Positions 26,503 to 35,209 of a stretch of 64,000 bases of DNA are shown one piece after another (positions within the stretch are counted from its first letter, which is position 1; the number at the start of each line of letters is the position of its first letter). Where the stretch lies: the NCBI RefSeq assembly GCF_001426565.1, contig NZ_LMFA01000012.1:861-64860 (forward strand). The letters run 5' to 3'. The stretch is from Rhizobium sp. Root482 (GTDB taxonomy: Bacteria; Pseudomonadota; Alphaproteobacteria; Rhizobiales; Rhizobiaceae). The notes beneath the pieces were generated by a model. The model was not told where the DNA came from, ran no database searches, and worked only from the letters and a program-made list of their open reading frames with translations. The translations under genes and the position numbers were made by a program.

Positions 26503-27411
26503 ATGCAACAGGATGCAATCATCATCGGCGGTAGTTTTGCCGGCCTGTCGGCCGCCTATATTCTCGCCCGGGCGCGGCGCCATGTGACGATCATCGACAG
26601 CGGCACGCCACGCAACCGCTTTGCCGCGCATTCGCATGGCGCCTTGGCGCTCGATGGCAAGCCCGGTCACGAAATTCTGGACCAGGCCCGCGCGCAGCTT
26701 GCCGCCTATCCGACGGTAAGCTTCGTCGAAGGTGAGGCTGACTCTGCGGAAGGCGCAATCGACGATTTCCATGTGCATCTGCCGGGACACGCCCCGATCA
26801 GCGCCAGGCGGTTGCTTCTGGCCGGCGGCATGGAGGACCGCCTGCCGGAAATTCCGGGCCTCAAGGACCTTTGGGGAAAGACCGTCCTGCATTGCCCCTA
26901 CTGCCACGGATATGAAATCGGCGGCGGCGCGATCGGCGTGCTCGCAACCCATGCGATGGCCGGCCATCAGGCCATTCTCGCGGCCGACTGGGGCGATGTG
27001 ACGCTGTTTACCAACGGCATGCCCGAGCCGGAACCGGAAACGCTCGCCCTGCTTGAAAGTCGCAGGGTTGCGCTCCAGCCCGGAATCGTCACCGCCTTGG
27101 AAGAGACCGGCAGCGGTCTGGTGCTTGTGCGGATGGCCAATGACCGCAGCTTGGAGGTGAAGGCCCTGTTCATCGGTCCCGAAATGCATATCCGCGGAGG
27201 GATCGTCGAAGCGCTCGGTTGCGAACTGGAAGAGACCCCGGCCGGCCGGATCATCAAGACGGACCAGATGAAGATGACCAGCGTCGCCGGCGTCTACGCC
27301 GCGGGGGACGCTGCCCGCCCGCCGGGCAATATCACCCTTGCCAGCGCCGATGGCGTCACCGCCGGCCTCGGTCTCCATCAATCGCTGATCTTTCCCAAGG
27401 ACCATTCTTGA
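26503..27411 (+). CDS. Thioredoxin-reductase-like NAD(P)/FAD oxidoreductase
   Basis: 302 residues. The FAD loop DAIIIGGSFAGLSAAYILA is at the N-terminus, the redox pair CPYC sits in LHCPYCHGYE (about 130-135), and the C-terminal FAD motif VAGVYAAGDAARPPGNI is intact. The NAD(P) GxGxxG motif is weakly conserved (GGGAIGVLATHAMAG). Such orphan TrxR-like enzymes often pair with a dedicated Rrf2 or similar repressor, as here. AAGGGA precedes ATG 26503. The natural redox partner is unknown. Confidence 0.88.
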   Translation: MQQDAIIIGGSFAGLSAAYILARARRHVTIIDSGTPRNRFAAHSHGALALDGKPGHEILDQARAQLAAYPTVSFVEGEADSAEGAIDDFHVHLPGHAPISARRLLLAGGMEDRLPEIPGLKDLWGKTVLHCPYCHGYEIGGGAIGVLATHAMAGHQAILAADWGDVTLFTNGMPEPEPETLALLESRRVALQPGIVTALEETGSGLVLVRMANDRSLEVKALFIGPEMHIRGGIVEALGCELEETPAGRIIKTDQMKMTSVAGVYAAGDAARPPGNITLASADGVTAGLGLHQSLIFPKDHS

Positions 27412-27540
27412 CGCGCAAAGCGGTTTTGTCTTAAAAACGCCCGTCCCTACGGAGTTTTCATGCGCTTCCTGTCTGAGATTGCCTGAGGGCCCTGCCCGCA
27501 AAACTGCTTTGCGCGCACGGGCCGGAAAACGAAGCCCTGA

Positions 27541-27586
27541 CGTTCGACCGAACGCCAGACCCGTTTTCATGCGTTCAACCGAACGC
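27541..27586 (+). promoter_or_regulatory. Paired 14-bp inverted-repeat operator before the YjhX-family gene
   Basis: Two copies of CGTTC-RACC-GAACG occur: CGTTCGACCGAACG at 27541-27554 and CGTTCAACCGAACG at 27572-27585 (the latter extends to GCGTTC/GAACGC). Their centres are 31 bp apart, close to three helical turns, so two dimers would sit on one DNA face. The second copy ends 20 bp before the ATG. The cognate regulator is unknown. Confidence 0.7.
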
Positions 27587-27605
27587 TTCTCGGATCTAGA
27601 CATCA

Positions 27606-27863
27606 ATGGACATTTCACGCGAAGAACAGCGTATCCTGCATCTCATGGCCCAGGGCGGCCGCATCGAAATCACCCGTTCGACCGGAAAGACGATCGACGG
27701 TGCCCGCTGCTTCAGCCGCGACGGCTGGCTCTATCCCGGTTTCGGGCTGGAACTATTTCGCAAGCTGAAACGAAGGAAGGCCATTTCGTCTGCCGGCGGC
27801 AAACCCTACCGGATCACCCAGCGCGGCCTTGTGCTGGTGCGATCGCAACAGGATAACCGATGA
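27606..27863 (+). CDS. YjhX-family (TopAI) putative toxin, UPF0386
   Basis: 85 residues, the full family length, matching Escherichia coli YjhX along its length: ISREEQRILHLMAQGGRIEI, then CFSRDGWLYPG, FRKLKRRKAIS, and the ending YRITQRGLVLVRSQQDNR. YjhX (TopAI) was reported to inhibit DNA topoisomerase I, and the GNAT protein YjhQ to be its antitoxin. Activity of this homologue is not shown by sequence. A paired operator precedes it and a strong terminator follows, making it a one-gene unit. The next gene, on the opposite strand, happens to encode a GNAT protein. Confidence 0.88.
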   Translation: MDISREEQRILHLMAQGGRIEITRSTGKTIDGARCFSRDGWLYPGFGLELFRKLKRRKAISSAGGKPYRITQRGLVLVRSQQDNR

Positions 27864-27872
27864 GCTGAGAAG

Positions 27873-27901
27873 CCGGCGGCAGACCATGCCGCCGGTTTTT
27901 T
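27873..27901 (+). terminator. Rho-independent terminator after the YjhX-family gene
   Basis: The 9-bp stem CCGGCGGCA/TGCCGCCGG with the 5-nt loop GACCA is followed by six T. It is ten bases past the stop. On the minus strand the following bases (CTTCTC) are not a U-run, so it works mainly in one direction. Confidence 0.92.
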
Positions 27902-27932
27902 ACAAATTTCTGGTAGACCTATCGGCCGGTGG

Positions 27933-28442
27933 TCAGAACCATCGGCGGTCCTGCTCGGCGGCGACCTCATTCAATATCTTCGTCATGCCGACCGCATCGA
28001 CATCCCTGTCGAGCTTCGGGGCATAGGTATTGGAGAGCCAGCTGATCGCATAGCCATGCTTGCGGAAGAAGGCGATCGCTTGCGCATTCTGTGCATGCGT
28101 GCTGATGGTCGCCGCCCCAAAACCTTCGTCCGCGATACGGCGTTCCAGATGGGCCAGGAGGAGCGAGCCGAGCCCGCGGCGCTGCACGGCCGGATCGATC
28201 CACAGGTCGGAGATTTCGCCGTCGCCCTCCTCCCGCGCCGCCCAGCCGGCGGCGACGCTGTCCATTTCCACGACGCTTGTGAAAAGCCAACGGGACTTGA
28301 GGAAGGAGAGAAAGGAAAGCTCGGCGACATGGCGCATGGCACGCGCATCGACAAGGCCTGACACGGCCTTTTCCCAAGCGGCAAGGCCAATCGCCGCCAG
28401 GCTTTGAATTTCATCTTCGTGCGCGGGACGCAGGCTGATCAT
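27933..28442 (-). CDS. GNAT-family N-acetyltransferase
   Basis: 169 residues starting MISLRPAHEDEIQSLAAIG. The acetyl-CoA motif DPAVQRRGLGSLLLAHLERR is at about 88-107, after EISDLWI. The motif B segment AFFRKHGYAISWLSNTY is also present. Substrate unknown. It is convergent with the YjhX-family gene, so despite the YjhX/YjhQ precedent there is no operon evidence that it is an antitoxin. It lies 66 bp after the gatA stop side, same strand as gatCA. Confidence 0.85.
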   Translation of the reverse strand: MISLRPAHEDEIQSLAAIGLAAWEKAVSGLVDARAMRHVAELSFLSFLKSRWLFTSVVEMDSVAAGWAAREEGDGEISDLWIDPAVQRRGLGSLLLAHLERRIADEGFGAATISTHAQNAQAIAFFRKHGYAISWLSNTYAPKLDRDVDAVGMTKILNEVAAEQDRRWF

Positions 28443-28508
28443 GCGGCGGACCCTTTCCACCGCAAGTAGAGCATCAGCGCCGTGGTTTGGCCAGCGGTGC
28501 GTACATGC

Positions 28509-29990
28509 TTACCACCATTTCGCCGGCGAGAACCGGCCGGCGGCCTGCTCGATGACATGGGCCGTCTTGAACAGCGTTTCTTCCTCGAAGGGCTTGCCGA
28601 TCAATTGCAGGCCAAGCGGCAGTCCCTTGTGGTCAAGGCCGGCAGGAACCGCGATGCCGGGAAGGCCGGCCATGTTGACCGTCACCGTGAAGATGTCGTT
28701 CAGGTACATCTTCACCGGATCCGATGCCAGATCCTCGTCGGCGATGCCGAAGGCGGAGGATGGCGTGGCAGGCGTCAGGATGGCATCGACGCCGGCGTTG
28801 AAGACCTGTTCGAAATCGCGCTTGATCAGCGTGCGGACCTTCTGCGCCTGCAGGTAATAGGCATCGTAATAGCCGGCCGAAAGCACATAGGTGCCGATCA
28901 TGATGCGGCGCTTGACCTCTTCGCCGAAGCCGGCGGCGCGGGTCTTTTCGTACATGTCCGCAATGTCCTTGCCGTCGACGCGCAGGCCGTAGCGAACACC
29001 GTCATAGCGGGCAAGATTGGAGGAGGCTTCGGCCGGGGCGACGATGTAATAGGCCGGCAGCGCGTATTTCGTGTGCGGCAGGCTGATATCGACGATCTCG
29101 GCACCGGCATCCTTCAGCCAGGCGATGCCCTGTTTCCAGAGCGTTTCAATCTCGTCGGGCATGCCGTCGACACGGTATTCCCTGGGGATGCCGATCTTCA
29201 TCCCCTTCAGCGACTGGCCAAGCGAAGCCTCGTAATCGGGCACCGGCAGATCGACGCTGGTCGTGTCCTTGGCATCGACGCTCGCCATGGATTTCAAGAG
29301 GATCGCCGCATCGCGCACATCGCGGGCAATGGGACCGGCCTGGTCGAGCGAGGAGGCAAAAGCGACCACGCCCCAGCGCGAGCAGCGGCCATAGGTCGGC
29401 TTGATGCCGACCGTGCCGGTAAAGGCAGCCGGCTGGCGGATGGAGCCGCCGGTATCGGTGGCGGTGGCGCCGGCGCAAAGGAAGGCGGCAACCGCGGCGG
29501 CCGACCCGCCCGACGAGCCGCCGGGAACCAGATCGGCATTCGAGCCCTTGGCACGCCAGGGGTTTTTCACTGGACCGTAATAGGACGTCTCGTTCGACGA
29601 GCCCATGGCGAATTCGTCCATGTTGAGCTTGCCGAGCATGACGGCGCCGTCGTTCCAGAGATTCTGCGTGACGGTCGATTCATAACGCGGCTTGAAACCG
29701 TCGAGAATATGGCTGCAGGCCTGGGTATGGATACCCTCGGTACCGAACAGATCCTTGATCCCGAGCGGAATGCCCTCGAGCGCACCGGCCTTGCCGGCGG
29801 CGATCCGGGCATCCGAAGCCTTGGCCATGTCGCGGGCCTTGTCCGGCGTGGTGACGACATAGGCATTCAACGCGCCATTGGCCGCGTCGATCGCACCGAT
29901 ATAGGCCTCGGTCAGTTCGACGGCGGAAAATTCCCGGGCGGAAAGCTTGTTGCGCGCTTCGGCAATGGTCAGGCGGGTCAGGTCGGTCAT
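28509..29990 (-). CDS. gatA: Asp-tRNA(Asn)/Glu-tRNA(Gln) amidotransferase subunit A
   Basis: 493 residues of amidase-signature fold. The catalytic Lys lies in [14 protein letters not shown] (about 80), and the cis-Ser/Ser pair in [16 protein letters not shown] (about 155-170), with [10 protein letters not shown] behind it. GatA hydrolyses glutamine and channels ammonia to GatB. gatC lies 63 bp upstream on the same strand. ATG 29990 (MTDLTRLTI) was preferred over the start four codons earlier. Confidence 0.96.
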   Translation of the reverse strand: MTDLTRLTIAEARNKLSAREFSAVELTEAYIGAIDAANGALNAYVVTTPDKARDMAKASDARIAAGKAGALEGIPLGIKDLFGTEGIHTQACSHILDGFKPRYESTVTQNLWNDGAVMLGKLNMDEFAMGSSNETSYYGPVKNPWRAKGSNADLVPGGSSGGSAAAVAAFLCAGATATDTGGSIRQPAAFTGTVGIKPTYGRCSRWGVVAFASSLDQAGPIARDVRDAAILLKSMASVDAKDTTSVDLPVPDYEASLGQSLKGMKIGIPREYRVDGMPDEIETLWKQGIAWLKDAGAEIVDISLPHTKYALPAYYIVAPAEASSNLARYDGVRYGLRVDGKDIADMYEKTRAAGFGEEVKRRIMIGTYVLSAGYYDAYYLQAQKVRTLIKRDFEQVFNAGVDAILTPATPSSAFGIADEDLASDPVKMYLNDIFTVTVNMAGLPGIAVPAGLDHKGLPLGLQLIGKPFEEETLFKTAHVIEQAAGRFSPAKWW

Positions 29991-30053
29991 GGCAGCTTCC
30001 AAATCGGGCGTTCGGGCAAATCAGGGCGTTCGGGTGGCGGGAGCGCTGAGGGC

Positions 30054-30341
30054 TTATTCGACGACTTTCGGGACCAGGAAGAAATTCCGGTCCTCGTTCG
30101 GCGCATTGGCGACGATATCGTCCGCCTTGCCGCCATCAGTGACGGTATCCGTCCGTTTCTTCATCTTCATCGGCGTGACCGAGGTCATCGGTTCGACGCC
30201 CTCGACATTGACCTCGGACAACTGCTCGACGAAACCGAGAATGACGTTCAGCTCGCCGGTCATGCGCTGCGCATCCTCTTCGGAAACGGCGATGCGGGCC
30301 AGATGCGCGACGCGCTTCACGGTGGCGAGATCTACGGACAT
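30054..30341 (-). CDS. gatC: Asp-tRNA(Asn)/Glu-tRNA(Gln) amidotransferase subunit C
   Basis: 95 residues, the normal GatC size. The helical N-terminus [20 protein letters not shown] and the signature [21 protein letters not shown] followed by MTSVTPM are typical. GatC wraps around GatA and GatB to stabilise the complex. It is the first gene of the gatC-gatA unit. Confidence 0.95.
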   Translation of the reverse strand: MSVDLATVKRVAHLARIAVSEEDAQRMTGELNVILGFVEQLSEVNVEGVEPMTSVTPMKMKKRTDTVTDGGKADDIVANAPNEDRNFFLVPKVVE

Positions 30342-30423
30342 GCTTGTCTCCGGACTGCAAGGAACTTTCCCCCGCTATAATGACCGCAACGCGGCCATGC
30401 AACGGGGGAATGCGTTTCGGATA

Positions 30424-30535
30424 TCCTAAAGCACGTCGCGATCTTTCAGATTCGCTTCCCGCGCTTTAGGTCTTTTGATTTTGTGCATGTCGTTATCGCA
30501 AAACCACTGCACACTTTTGCGCGACATGCTTTAGA
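30424..30535. repeat. Rhizobial interspersed palindromic repeat (GCATGTCG-type)
   Basis: About 110 bp of a sequence family I recognise as scattered in rhizobial intergenic regions. On the minus strand it begins TAAAGCATGTCGCGCAAAAG, continues through a GTGTGCAGTGGTTTTGCGATAACG arm pairing GCATGTCG with CGACATGC, and ends AAAGCG...CTTTAGG. It starts exactly at the stop codon of the MBL hydrolase gene. Confidence 0.7.
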
Positions 30536-31235
30536 CGGCGACAATGCCGCCGACGGCCGGCGCCTCGACCTTCGTATCGGCACCGTCCATGCCGGCAATG
30601 AAGGTCTCCGGCGTCTGGTCGATGATGCCGAACGAACCGTAGTGGCAGGGCATGACGGTGCCGAACTTGAAATAGCGACGGCAGGCGAGTGCCGCCACCG
30701 CACCGCCCATGGTGAAACGGTCGCCGATCGGCACCAGGCCGATTTCCGGCTGGTGCAGTTCCTGGATCAGCGCCATGTCGGAGAAGATGTCGGTATCGCC
30801 CATATGGTAGAGCGTCGGCTCGTCCTCGAAATGCAGTACGAGGCCGTTGGCATTGCCGAGCGAATGCGACACACCATCCTCTGTAATCTGCGCCGAGGAA
30901 TGCAGGGCGTTGACGAAGGTCGCCGAAAATCCGCCGAGATGAACGGTGCCGCCGGTATTGCCCATCTCGAGTGCTTCGACGCCGCGCGATCCCAGCCAGG
31001 CCGCCAGATCGGCATTGGCGAGAACCGTTGCGCCCGTCTCCTTCGCCAAGGCGATCGTATCGCCGACATGGTCGCCGTGACCATGGGTCAACAGGATATG
31101 GGTGAGCCCGGCGGCAGCATCCTTGCGCGAGGATTCCTCGAAAGCCGGATTGCCGGTGAAGAAGGGATCGATCAGGATCTTCGCCTTTCCGGTTTCCAGA
31201 TGAAAGGCGGAATGGCCGAGCCACTTGATCTTCAT
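30531..31235 (-). CDS. Metal-dependent hydrolase, MBL fold (UPF0173 family)
   Basis: 234 residues. The metallo-beta-lactamase motif [10 protein letters not shown] is at about 53-62, and further metal ligands lie in [11 protein letters not shown] and the C-terminal MPCHYGSF. The N-terminus [20 protein letters not shown] is standard for UPF0173. AAGGAG lies 9 nt before ATG 31235. Substrate unknown. Its TAA stop is supplied by the first bases of an interspersed repeat. Confidence 0.9.
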   Translation of the reverse strand: MKIKWLGHSAFHLETGKAKILIDPFFTGNPAFEESSRKDAAAGLTHILLTHGHGDHVGDTIALAKETGATVLANADLAAWLGSRGVEALEMGNTGGTVHLGGFSATFVNALHSSAQITEDGVSHSLGNANGLVLHFEDEPTLYHMGDTDIFSDMALIQELHQPEIGLVPIGDRFTMGGAVAALACRRYFKFGTVMPCHYGSFGIIDQTPETFIAGMDGADTKVEAPAVGGIVAV

Positions 31236-31330
31236 GACAGAACTCCTTGACGTCTCGCGGGGATGATTTGTAGTCAGGATAGGGATATGGATCACCGGAC
31301 TAGTCCTTAAAGACCGAATCGGCAAATCCC

Positions 31331-31825
31331 ATGGCTGTTGTGACCATCGACGAACTTGCATCCCTGCTTCTCCCCGGTCAGTCGGTCGGGGGGCTCGATC
31401 TCGGCACCAAGACGATCGGCATTTCGATCTCCGATCTCGGACGCCGCTTCGCAACACCGCGCGCGGTGATCCGGCGGGTGAAGTTCGGCATGGACGCGCA
31501 GGCGCTGCTCGACATGGCGGGCAAGGAAAAGATCGCCGCCTTCGTGATCGGCCTGCCGGTCAACATGGACGGATCGGAAGGGCCCCGCGCCCAGGCGACG
31601 CGGGCATTCGTGCGCAACATGCTGCAAAAGACCGACATTCCGTTCGTCTTCTGGGACGAGCGGCTGTCCACGGTGGCGGCGGAGCGGGTGCTGATAGAGA
31701 TGGATGTGTCACGAAAGAAGCGCGCCGACCGGATCGATTCGGCCGCCGCCTCCTTCATTCTTCAGGGCGCGCTCGATAGGTTGGCGTCCCTGGCAAAGGA
31801 TGCGGCCTCCGGCCCGGAAGCCTGA
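31331..31825 (+). CDS. ruvX: Holliday junction resolvase-like protein YqgF/RuvX
   Basis: 164 residues with the RNase H-like fold: [16 protein letters not shown] (catalytic Asp), [32 protein letters not shown] (acidic residues) and the C-terminal [17 protein letters not shown] with the last Asp. YqgF proteins process 16S rRNA precursor ends; a recombination role is also proposed. Its last 64 bp overlap the convergent DUF6105 gene. Confidence 0.93.
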   Translation: MAVVTIDELASLLLPGQSVGGLDLGTKTIGISISDLGRRFATPRAVIRRVKFGMDAQALLDMAGKEKIAAFVIGLPVNMDGSEGPRAQATRAFVRNMLQKTDIPFVFWDERLSTVAAERVLIEMDVSRKKRADRIDSAAASFILQGALDRLASLAKDAASGPEA

Positions 31826-32106
31826 GCCGACGGAAAACGCCTTCCATACCAGGCACGGATCTGGCGGCGCTTGCGATAGGCGATGATCGCAAAGACCAGG
31901 AGGCTGTCGAAGACCATGGCGCGCGCCACCAGCGGCGGGATTGTTTCGGGCGGGATGCCAAGGACATTGCCATAGACGGCAAAGACCAGGTCATGCGCCT
32001 GCCGGGTCAGCATGAAGATGCCGAAATTCATGTCGTAATAGGAAAGGCCATACCAGCCAGTGAGCAACAGGACCGGACAAGCCCAAAGAATGAGGAACCA
32101 CTTCAT
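31762..32106 (-). CDS. DUF6105-family small membrane protein
   Basis: 114 residues. Two transmembrane helices ([37 protein letters not shown]) flank the conserved [20 protein letters not shown] and [29 protein letters not shown] precedes ATG 32106. The C-terminal roughly 20 residues are encoded antisense to the ruvX 3' end. Function unknown. Its ATG overlaps the stop of a 51-codon ORF upstream (ATGA). Confidence 0.83.
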   Translation of the reverse strand: MKWFLILWACPVLLLTGWYGLSYYDMNFGIFMLTRQAHDLVFAVYGNVLGIPPETIPPLVARAMVFDSLLVFAIIAYRKRRQIRAWYGRRFPSAQASGPEAASFARDANLSSAP

Positions 32107-32258
32107 GCCGTTCTCCCCTCCTGATGCGTCATGCGCTTGAACAGTACCGAAGCCCAATCGAGGGCGAGCGCGCCGAGGAGGATGACGGCGGGAACCGTCA
32201 GGTCCAGCGCAAGCGCTGCAAAAAACATCATCATGATGATCGTCAAGCCAGTTCTCAC
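32103..32258 (-). CDS. Predicted 51-residue membrane microprotein coupled to the DUF6105 gene
   Basis: GTG at 32258 opens 51 codons: MRTGLTIIMMMFFAALALDL, then TVPAVILLGALALDWASVLF and the basic tail [11 protein letters not shown]. One long or two short hydrophobic segments suggest an inner-membrane protein. The stop overlaps the DUF6105 ATG (ATGA), and the ORF contains that gene's ribosome-binding site, the arrangement for translational coupling. No named family is recognised. Initiation could instead be at the ATG triplet eight codons in. Confidence 0.6.
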   Translation of the reverse strand: MRTGLTIIMMMFFAALALDLTVPAVILLGALALDWASVLFKRMTHQEGRTA

Positions 32259-32443
32259 CGAACGTGCTCCATTCGCAAAATCGTTATTATTGTCTTCAAG
32301 TCACAGTCTTGCCCGTTAACCCTTCCGGCGCAATGTAAACCATTCATTAAGGTTAATTCCGGAGCTTGCGGTTGCCGTCCTGTGGGCATGCCTCTATCGC
32401 TCGCCTCCTACTCCCTTGGCCCTCTCGCTTGGACCTCCTCGCC

Positions 32444-33379
32444 ATGACCATCATCTTCGAAAGCATCCTGCCGATCTTCCTGCTCGTCATGCTCGGCGTC
32501 TGGCTGAAGCGTCTTCCGCTCATCAATGCGACGCTTTGGGAAGGCCTGGAACAACTGGGCTACTTCGTGCTGTTTCCAGCTCTGCTGTTTTCAACCCTGG
32601 CCACGGCCGATTTTGCCGGCATGAAAGCGGACATGACGGCGCTTGCGACGATCGGCAGCGTCACCCTGATGTCGGCGGGGCTGCTTCTGCTCTGGCCGCT
32701 GCTGCGCGCCGGCCATGTTTCCCCGGCCGCCTTCACCTCCGTCTTTCAGACGGCGACGCGCTGGAACGGCTTCATGGCCCTCGCCATCGCGCAAAAACTG
32801 TATGGCCCTCTCGGCCTCAGCCTGACCGCGCTGCTGATGACCCTCGTCATCGTTCCCATCAATTTCTACTGCGTCGGGGTTCTCGTCCGCTTCAATGGCG
32901 GGTCAAGAGGGCTGACATCCTTCGCCTACCGGATCCTCACCAATCCCCTGATCCTCGCCTCGGTCCTCGGCATCCTCGTCAACGCGATGGGGATCCCGAT
33001 CTACGGCCCGCTGCTGACCTCCATCGAAATGCTCGGCAGCACATCGCTCGCCCTCGGGCTGGTCATGGTCGGCGCGGGATTGAAAGCTTCGGATGCGTTG
33101 AGGCCGAGCCCCGTCGCCCTTCTTGCGGTTTTCCTGAAGCTGATCATCATGCCGGTCCTGATGGTCGGCACGAGCTATCTGCTTGGCATTCGCGGCGACA
33201 ATCTCCTGGTGATCGCGCTGGGTGCCGGCGTACCGACGGCCTTGAACGGCTATCTGCTTGCCAAGCAGATGGGCGGCGACGCGCCGCTCTATGCCGCCGT
33301 CGCCACCATCCAGACGGTGGCCTCGTTCTTCACCATTCCGCTGGTGCTGACCGTGGCTGCCTATATGGCGGGCGGATAG
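32444..33379 (+). CDS. AEC-family (auxin efflux carrier-like) transporter
   Basis: 311 residues with about ten transmembrane segments. The AEC pattern is visible: SILPIFLLVMLGVWLKRLPL at the N-terminus, ALLFSTLATADF, and the C-terminal half with GSTSLALGLVMVGAGL and ALGAGVPTALNGYLLAKQMG. Family members export organic acids or amino-acid-like anions; substrate here unknown. The stop overlaps the convergent acyl-CoA dehydrogenase gene by 19 bp. Confidence 0.9.
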   Translation: MTIIFESILPIFLLVMLGVWLKRLPLINATLWEGLEQLGYFVLFPALLFSTLATADFAGMKADMTALATIGSVTLMSAGLLLLWPLLRAGHVSPAAFTSVFQTATRWNGFMALAIAQKLYGPLGLSLTALLMTLVIVPINFYCVGVLVRFNGGSRGLTSFAYRILTNPLILASVLGILVNAMGIPIYGPLLTSIEMLGSTSLALGLVMVGAGLKASDALRPSPVALLAVFLKLIIMPVLMVGTSYLLGIRGDNLLVIALGAGVPTALNGYLLAKQMGGDAPLYAAVATIQTVASFFTIPLVLTVAAYMAGG

Positions 33380-35010
33380 AGCAGATCGACGATATAGGCG
33401 GAATCGAAACGCGAATCGAGCATGCCATAAGTGGAGCGCCAACCGGCCGCGAGCCTTGATTCGAGGAAGGCATCGGCAATACGCCCTGCCCCGAGCCGAT
33501 AGAGCTCCGCGGCGGCAGCGGCAAGCGCCAGTTGCTCGACCAGCATGCGCGCAGCACCCTCGTCGCGCTCGCAAAGCGACATGGCCGCGCGCAAGACATC
33601 GACGGTCTTCTTGCCGGCCGGGCCGAGATCGCGGCTGATCACCTGGAACAGCAGCTCGAACAGGTCCTTGCCGCGCGTTAACACGCGGAGGACATCGAGC
33701 GCCATGACATTGCCGGAGCCTTCCCAGATCGCATTGACCGGCGCCTCGCGGTAATGCCGGGCAATCGGCCGTTCCTCGACATAGCCGCTGCCGCCAAGGC
33801 ATTCCATCGCCTCGGCGATCAGCGCCGGTGCGATCTTGCAACTCCAGTATTTCACCACCGGCGTCATGATGCGGGCATAGGCCGCGTCCTCGGCACTGTC
33901 GCGGGCCTTGTCGAAAGCGTCGGCCAGACGCAGCGACAGGGCGCTGGCGGCGGCAACATCGAGCGCCATGTCGGCCAGCACCCGGGTCATCATCGGTTGG
34001 GCCATCAGCGGCTTGCCGAAAACCTTGCGGCCGCGCACATGATGGACGGCCTCTGCCAGCGAAGCCCGCATCATCCCGGCCGAGGCCAGCGCGCAATCGA
34101 GCCGCGTCAGGGTCACCATGTCGAGGATCGTGCGCAAGCCCGCATCGGGCGTGCCGAGCACGAAGCCGAACGTATCGGAAAACTCGACTTCGGACGATGC
34201 GTTCGAGCGGTTGCCGAGCTTGTCCTTCAGCCGCTGGAAGCGCAGGCCGTTGGCCGAACCGTCCTCCAGCAGGCGGGGCACGAGGAAGCAGCCGAGACCA
34301 TCGCGCGTCTGCGCCAGCATCACGAAGGCATCGCTCATCGGCGCCGACATGAACCATTTATGGCCCGACAGCCGATAGATCCCCTCGCCCACCCGCTCGG
34401 CCGTGGAGGTATTGGCGCGCACATCCGTGCCACCCTGCTTTTCCGTCATGCCCATGCCGATGGTAACGGCGGATTTCTGCATCCAGGGCCGGTTCGACGA
34501 ATCATATTTGCGCGACAGGATCTTGGGCGCCCATTCCTTCTGGACGGCGGGCGACGCCGAGATCGCCGCCACCGAGGCGCTGGTCATGGTGAGCGGGCAA
34601 AGATGCCCGCATTCGAGCTGCGCCGTCAGGTAGAAGCGGATGGCGCGGGCCTTGTGCGAGCGGCCGCGCTCGTCGGCAAGGTTTTCCCAGGCCGACGCAT
34701 GCAGGCCGGATGTCATCGAACGGCGCATCAAGGCATGCCAGGCCGGATGGAACTCGACCACGTCCAGGCGCTCGCCGCGCGGTCCGTGCGTGCGCAGCTT
34801 CGGCACGCCCTCATTGGCCATGCGCGCCAGGTCCTGGGCCTCCGCCGAGGTCGCATAACGTCCGATCGCCTCGAAATCGTCGCGCAGAGAACGCGGCATC
34901 GATGCGGCGATATCCACCATCAACGGATCGGAGCGAAAGGCATTGATCCCCGACCAGGGTTTCGGCTGGTTCAGATCGGCGAGTTTCTGTTCGGTTCGGT
35001 TCAGAGTCAT
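33361..35010 (-). CDS. AidB-like acyl-CoA dehydrogenase family protein
   Basis: 549 residues. The N-terminal extension with NQPKPWSGINAFRSDP, the MTEKQGGTDVRANTSTAE signature, GHKWFMSAPMSDAFVMLAQT and the catalytic Glu region NAIWEGSGNVMALDVLRVL identify the AidB branch. The C-terminal extension with several Arg is typical of the DNA-binding part of AidB. In Escherichia coli AidB belongs to the Ada adaptive response; no Ada gene or Ada box is seen here, so regulation is unknown. It could instead act on acyl-CoA substrates. Confidence 0.9.
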   Translation of the reverse strand: MTLNRTEQKLADLNQPKPWSGINAFRSDPLMVDIAASMPRSLRDDFEAIGRYATSAEAQDLARMANEGVPKLRTHGPRGERLDVVEFHPAWHALMRRSMTSGLHASAWENLADERGRSHKARAIRFYLTAQLECGHLCPLTMTSASVAAISASPAVQKEWAPKILSRKYDSSNRPWMQKSAVTIGMGMTEKQGGTDVRANTSTAERVGEGIYRLSGHKWFMSAPMSDAFVMLAQTRDGLGCFLVPRLLEDGSANGLRFQRLKDKLGNRSNASSEVEFSDTFGFVLGTPDAGLRTILDMVTLTRLDCALASAGMMRASLAEAVHHVRGRKVFGKPLMAQPMMTRVLADMALDVAAASALSLRLADAFDKARDSAEDAAYARIMTPVVKYWSCKIAPALIAEAMECLGGSGYVEERPIARHYREAPVNAIWEGSGNVMALDVLRVLTRGKDLFELLFQVISRDLGPAGKKTVDVLRAAMSLCERDEGAARMLVEQLALAAAAAELYRLGAGRIADAFLESRLAAGWRSTYGMLDSRFDSAYIVDLLYPPAI

Positions 35011-35209
35011 GTGGCGGTTCTAACCCAAGTCCGAATGGTTAGGAACAGGAGCCGCGGTGGATAAAGCGGCATGGCGCAACAATTTGTCCGGCACCGCGGA
35101 AAGGCCACAAAAGCATGGGGATCAGGATCGATTGCCGCCGCGCCGCCTTGCCGGCTCGGTATCCAGTCATTATAGACCCAGCCAACTCTACAAAACGAGG
35201 CGGCCCGCC

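Noticed and set aside
27933-28442. Calling the GNAT gene a YjhQ antitoxin
   Set aside because: Opposite orientation and a terminator in between; adjacency alone is insufficient. Kept as generic GNAT.
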